DNA from: Dictyobacter formicarum
GTDB lineage: Bacteria > Chloroflexota > Ktedonobacteria > Ktedonobacterales > Ktedonobacteraceae
Assembly (NCBI RefSeq): GCF_016587435.1
Contig: NZ_BNJJ01000007.1
Span: 1 to 64,000, forward strand
Length of the DNA: 64,000 bases
Reading direction: 5' to 3'
Shown here: positions 61,267 to 64,000 of the stretch, piece by piece
Layout: each line of letters opens with the position of its first letter
How positions within the stretch are numbered: position 1 is the first letter of the stretch
Notes under the pieces: generated by a model
What the model saw: the letters and a program-made list of their open reading frames with translations, nothing else
Databases searched by the model: none
What the model was told of the DNA's origin: nothing
Program-made: the position numbers and the translations under genes

Positions 61267-61989
61267 TCACCATTTGCCTGCATGTGCACCTCCATCAACG
61301 TGGATAATTTCTCCGGTTACAAAGGTTGCTGCGTCCAAGTACATAATCGCATCTACGATTTCAGATGCCTGCCCCATACGTGCGATCGGATGCATGTTTC
61401 TGAGGAAATCATAATCATCGTTTTTGTGCAGAGGGGTTTCAATGTTGCCTGGCGCAACAGCATTGAAGCGAATACCTTCACTCGCATACTCAATGGCCAG
61501 CGCTTTTGTCACCGCGTTTAAGCCACCTTTGGTTATAAGAGGAATGGATGCTGGAACGCCTGCGACAGGATGATCGGCCAGCGTGGTTGTGATATTTACA
61601 ATATGCCCTTCATGCTGTTTTTGCATCTGATCAACGGCATATTGCGTCACAAAGAAGAAGCCAAGCAGGTTCGTCCTGACCAGGCGCTCAAAATCCTGAA
61701 TGGTATAGTCCGTAAAGGGTTTCGGGATAAAGATCCCGGCGTTATTCACGAGCAGATCAACCCCGCCAAACCGTTGGACGGCTGTTTTTACCACTTTTTT
61801 GGCGGTTTCCTGGTCGGCAATATCACCGTCAACGAGGGCGAGACGATCAGAAGCGGTCAGTGTGCCCGCACTTGTAAGAGTGCGCGAGTTGGCGACGACC
61901 TGATATCCCCGGGCAAGTAAGGTATTCGTAAGTTCAAGGCCGATCCCCGATGAAGCTCCGGTCACAATAGCGGTTTTTTGCTCAGGCAT
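61267..61989 (-). CDS. Short-chain dehydrogenase with altered active site
   Basis: A 240-residue SDR with the cofactor motif TGASSGIG at 10-17 and NNAG near 86-89. The catalytic Tyr of YxxxK is missing: the motif reads PLITK in ASIPLITKGGLNAVTKALAIEYA near 150-165. ITTT takes the place of the usual Ser loop. The known SDR subgroup with a K-G-G-x-N-A segment behaves similarly, but the reaction is unknown; it may be NADP-dependent or inactive. GAAGGAA precedes the ATG. It probably shares control with the MFS gene downstream. Confidence 0.8.
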   Translation of the reverse strand: MPEQKTAIVTGASSGIGLELTNTLLARGYQVVANSRTLTSAGTLTASDRLALVDGDIADQETAKKVVKTAVQRFGGVDLLVNNAGIFIPKPFTDYTIQDFERLVRTNLLGFFFVTQYAVDQMQKQHEGHIVNITTTLADHPVAGVPASIPLITKGGLNAVTKALAIEYASEGIRFNAVAPGNIETPLHKNDDYDFLRNMHPIARMGQASEIVDAIMYLDAATFVTGEIIHVDGGAHAGKW

Positions 61990-62120
61990 TGTTGTTTCCT
62001 TCTTTCAAGCTATATAGCGATGGTTGCAGATGGAAAGCAGTGCGTCCCTGTTTCCATCTGCCCCCTACACGTTTCTATTGCTATCAAAGTACCCCAGAGA
62101 GAAAATACAATCGCCTATGT

Positions 62121-62164
62121 TCTTGCGCAATTTGGATAGAATCTTGCGCCGCACACGCAAGATT
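62121..62164 (-). promoter_or_regulatory. 21-bp-spaced direct repeat and palindrome upstream of the SDR gene
   Basis: TCTTGCG at 62121 and 62142 is 21 bp apart, as at 61190. The second copy is also part of the palindrome AATCTTGCG-CCGCACA-CGCAAGATT (62140-62164). A shared regulator, for example of the AraC type, is likely. Confidence 0.6.
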
Positions 62165-62260
62165 CGAGCCTTGCGCCCATATAGGCAAAAGCACCAAGGA
62201 AAAAAGACACGATGCGTCGGTGCCTGGCGTCGCTTGACCAAAAGAGCAAATTATACGATC

Positions 62261-63787
62261 CTACTCTACCATCATGGCTGAGCGTAAAGTGAGCTCTTCT
62301 TCTTTGCTCAGATCATGGACCCGGCGCGAGCGGATAAAAGCTCCGGCTAGCACGCCAACCAGAGCCACAACGACGCTCAGCCAGAAGGCATCCTGAAGCG
62401 CCTGCATCATTGCCTGGTTCTCGATGAGGCGCATAGCGCCACTGCCGCTATGATTGCGTAACGCTTGCTTGATGAGTTCGCTGGCATGTGTCTTCGCCTG
62501 CGATTGTATCAATGTAGCCAGAATTGCAATACCCAATGAGGTAGAAACAAAGCGGACGACAGTGTAAAGCGAAGAGGCTTGCGCAAACTGATGAGGACGC
62601 ATATCCTGCAAGGCCGAGGCGTTTAAGGGTTGAATAATCAGCCCCAATGCCACTCCACGCAGGAGGTAGAGCACGATGAGCCACCAGAATGATGTCGAAA
62701 GCTGTAGATTTGCGCACTGCCATAGGGTGAAGGTCATAATGAGTAGTCCTGGGATGACGACTGGCCGTGCCCCAAAGCGATCAACCAGTCGTCCCCCAAG
62801 CAGGGCCATGCAGATTGAGGCAAATGCTTGCGGGAGCAGCAGCAAACCGGATTGAAGAGCGCTCAGTCCACGCAGGTTTTGCAAGTAGATCGGGAACAGG
62901 AAGAGTCCGCCAAAGAAAACGAAGGTGATCAGTGCGCTGGCAAGGTTGCTGAAGAGAAACGGACCGTTGGCAAAGAGCCGTAGATCGAGCAGGACGGTAC
63001 GGCTTCGCCTGGCGCGCCAGAGTTCGGTCACCACAAAAGCGCTCAGCAACAGCAGACTGACAACCAGCAAGCCCACGATCTTCTGGGCCCCCCATCCATC
63101 TGTGCTGGCATCGGACAGCGCGTAGAGTAATGCTGTCAGACCGGAAGCGGCCAGCAAAAAGCCAGCGAGATCAAAACGTGTCTGTGTCTCCGAACGGATC
63201 TCACGCAAGAGCCAGATCCCCAGAATAATACCGATGATACCCAGTGGAACATTGATAAAGAAGATATAAGGCCAGTCTGAATAGGTAACCAGGTAGCCGC
63301 CGAGGGTTGGCCCGATGGCCGGGGCCAGCAACGCCGCCACGCCCAGCGCCGCCGAGGCAATACCGCGCTGCTGTGGTGGAAACTCGCGATAGACCAACGT
63401 GATCGCGACAGGATAGAGGAATGCCCCTCCCACTCCTTGTAGGATGCGGAAAATGATGAGGGTTGGCAAGCTCCAGGCCAATCCGCAGAGCGCGGAACCG
63501 ATGGTGAAAATGCCGAGTGCCAGCAGATAGAAGCGCTTGCCACCTATGCGATCAACAAAAAAGGCCGTGGTCGGTGTCATCACTCCTTGCGTTAAGATGT
63601 AGGCCGTAATGGACCACTGCACTATGTTCAACGGCGCATGAAAGGCCGTTTGCAGACGTGGTAAGGCAATATTGATAATAGTCTGGTCCAGAATGGTCAT
63701 AAAGGCCCCAAAGACAACGACCAGAATAACAATCCATTTATAGGGAAGCCCCTGTCGTGATGTTGATGCCTGGGTGGGAAAAGTCAT
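62261..63787 (-). CDS. DHA2-type MFS drug pump
   Basis: A 508-residue protein; ATG 63787 (MTFPTQASTSRQGLPYKW) is preferred over a longer frame to 63856 and has GAGAGG close by. About 14 hydrophobic segments, MTILDQTIINIALPRL (helix 1 motif with Asp), VDRIGGKRFYLLALGIF (motif A) and GVAALLAPAIGPTLGGYLV (motif C). It exports drugs or fatty-acid-like compounds. It is a second DHA2 pump near the one at 59713; the two are paralogues. Confidence 0.9.
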   Translation of the reverse strand: MTFPTQASTSRQGLPYKWIVILVVVFGAFMTILDQTIINIALPRLQTAFHAPLNIVQWSITAYILTQGVMTPTTAFFVDRIGGKRFYLLALGIFTIGSALCGLAWSLPTLIIFRILQGVGGAFLYPVAITLVYREFPPQQRGIASAALGVAALLAPAIGPTLGGYLVTYSDWPYIFFINVPLGIIGIILGIWLLREIRSETQTRFDLAGFLLAASGLTALLYALSDASTDGWGAQKIVGLLVVSLLLLSAFVVTELWRARRSRTVLLDLRLFANGPFLFSNLASALITFVFFGGLFLFPIYLQNLRGLSALQSGLLLLPQAFASICMALLGGRLVDRFGARPVVIPGLLIMTFTLWQCANLQLSTSFWWLIVLYLLRGVALGLIIQPLNASALQDMRPHQFAQASSLYTVVRFVSTSLGIAILATLIQSQAKTHASELIKQALRNHSGSGAMRLIENQAMMQALQDAFWLSVVVALVGVLAGAFIRSRRVHDLSKEEELTLRSAMMVE

Positions 63788-63856
63788 AATCCTCTCACTC
63801 TCCGGAATTGCTGGTAGAGCACATTTATTACAATATGGGATACATTCAGATGTCAC

Positions 63857-64000
63857 ACCTCAACGTGTATTCATTCAATTGGAACGTAGTATAGCCAACC
63901 TATTCTAACCTGTCAAGTTGTTTTGATGGTAAATTATAGATATTTTAGCGCTTTATTTTTCCCTATGAACATGCTATACTGGTGACAAACAATGGTGATA
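63857..64000. other. Right-end intergenic region
   Basis: AT-rich DNA with TATACT near 63974-63979, possibly the -10 box of a gene beginning beyond the window. Nothing else can be supported. Confidence 0.3.

Noticed and set aside
62024..62281. 85-codon plus-strand frame before the right-end MFS gene
   Set aside because: It covers the operator-like repeats and ends inside the minus-strand MFS gene; composition is not protein-like.

Overview
The window reads like a chromosomal segment of a large-genome, soil-type Ktedonobacteria (Chloroflexota). This is an inference from gene content: PAS-rich histidine kinases, a WD40 lipoprotein, paired ChrB-type chromate proteins, many drug-type MFS pumps, small lipoproteins, and frequent short inverted repeats and gene remnants. 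No rRNA, tRNA, CRISPR array or complete insertion sequence was seen.

Layout. 1-7.5 kb: a cyclase-family gene running off the left edge, a lone receiver protein, an MFS pump, an FTR1 iron permease under two DtxR/IdeR-like iron boxes, and a secreted HEFAE-motif protein. 7.5-14 kb: a FAD monooxygenase divergent from its likely MarR repressor, a nucleotidyltransferase, and an acetyl-CoA-synthetase control locus in which AcuC (deacetylase) and AcuA (acetyltransferase) are fused and preceded by AcuB. 14-29 kb: an S9 peptidase, a solitary DNA methyltransferase, an IMPase-like phosphatase, an L,D-transpeptidase lipoprotein, a tandem-domain protein, a HEAT-like giant, and an ECF sigma factor overlapping a membrane protein that resembles an M48/M56 peptidase without its active site. 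29-39 kb: a double-propeller WD40 lipoprotein, an HTH-PAS-GAF histidine kinase, and CapA, DUF72, SGNH and ICMT-like enzymes. 39-50 kb: a metal and chromate block with a ZIP transporter split by an antisense, ORF-less group II intron, an M56/BlaI pair, a DUF305 protein, a tandem DUF1259 lipoprotein, and ChrB-N, ChrB-C, ChrB-C and MFS genes. 50-64 kb: a second PAS kinase, a TipA-type MerR with a DUF2268 protein, a SufR-like regulator divergent from a DUF2231-Rieske protein and folE, and three MFS pumps with a short-chain dehydrogenase.

Two patterns run across the window. First, a family of mobile hairpin elements recurs near 10.9, 14.06, 21.5 and 27.0 kb, with a fragment at 16.6 kb. The hairpin arms change sequence while keeping pairing, and copies lie at the ends of truncated genes or supply stop codons. 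Second, many genes are remnants: alcohol dehydrogenase, IlvD, beta-lactamase-family hydrolase, GNAT, alpha/beta hydrolase and DUF998. Several regulator-operator pairs can be read directly: an iron box on an FTR1 promoter, MarR-type, BlaI-type and MerR-type operators (the last with 18-19 bp promoter spacers), a SufR-like divergent operator, and a 21-bp-spaced direct repeat shared by an MFS gene and an SDR gene.
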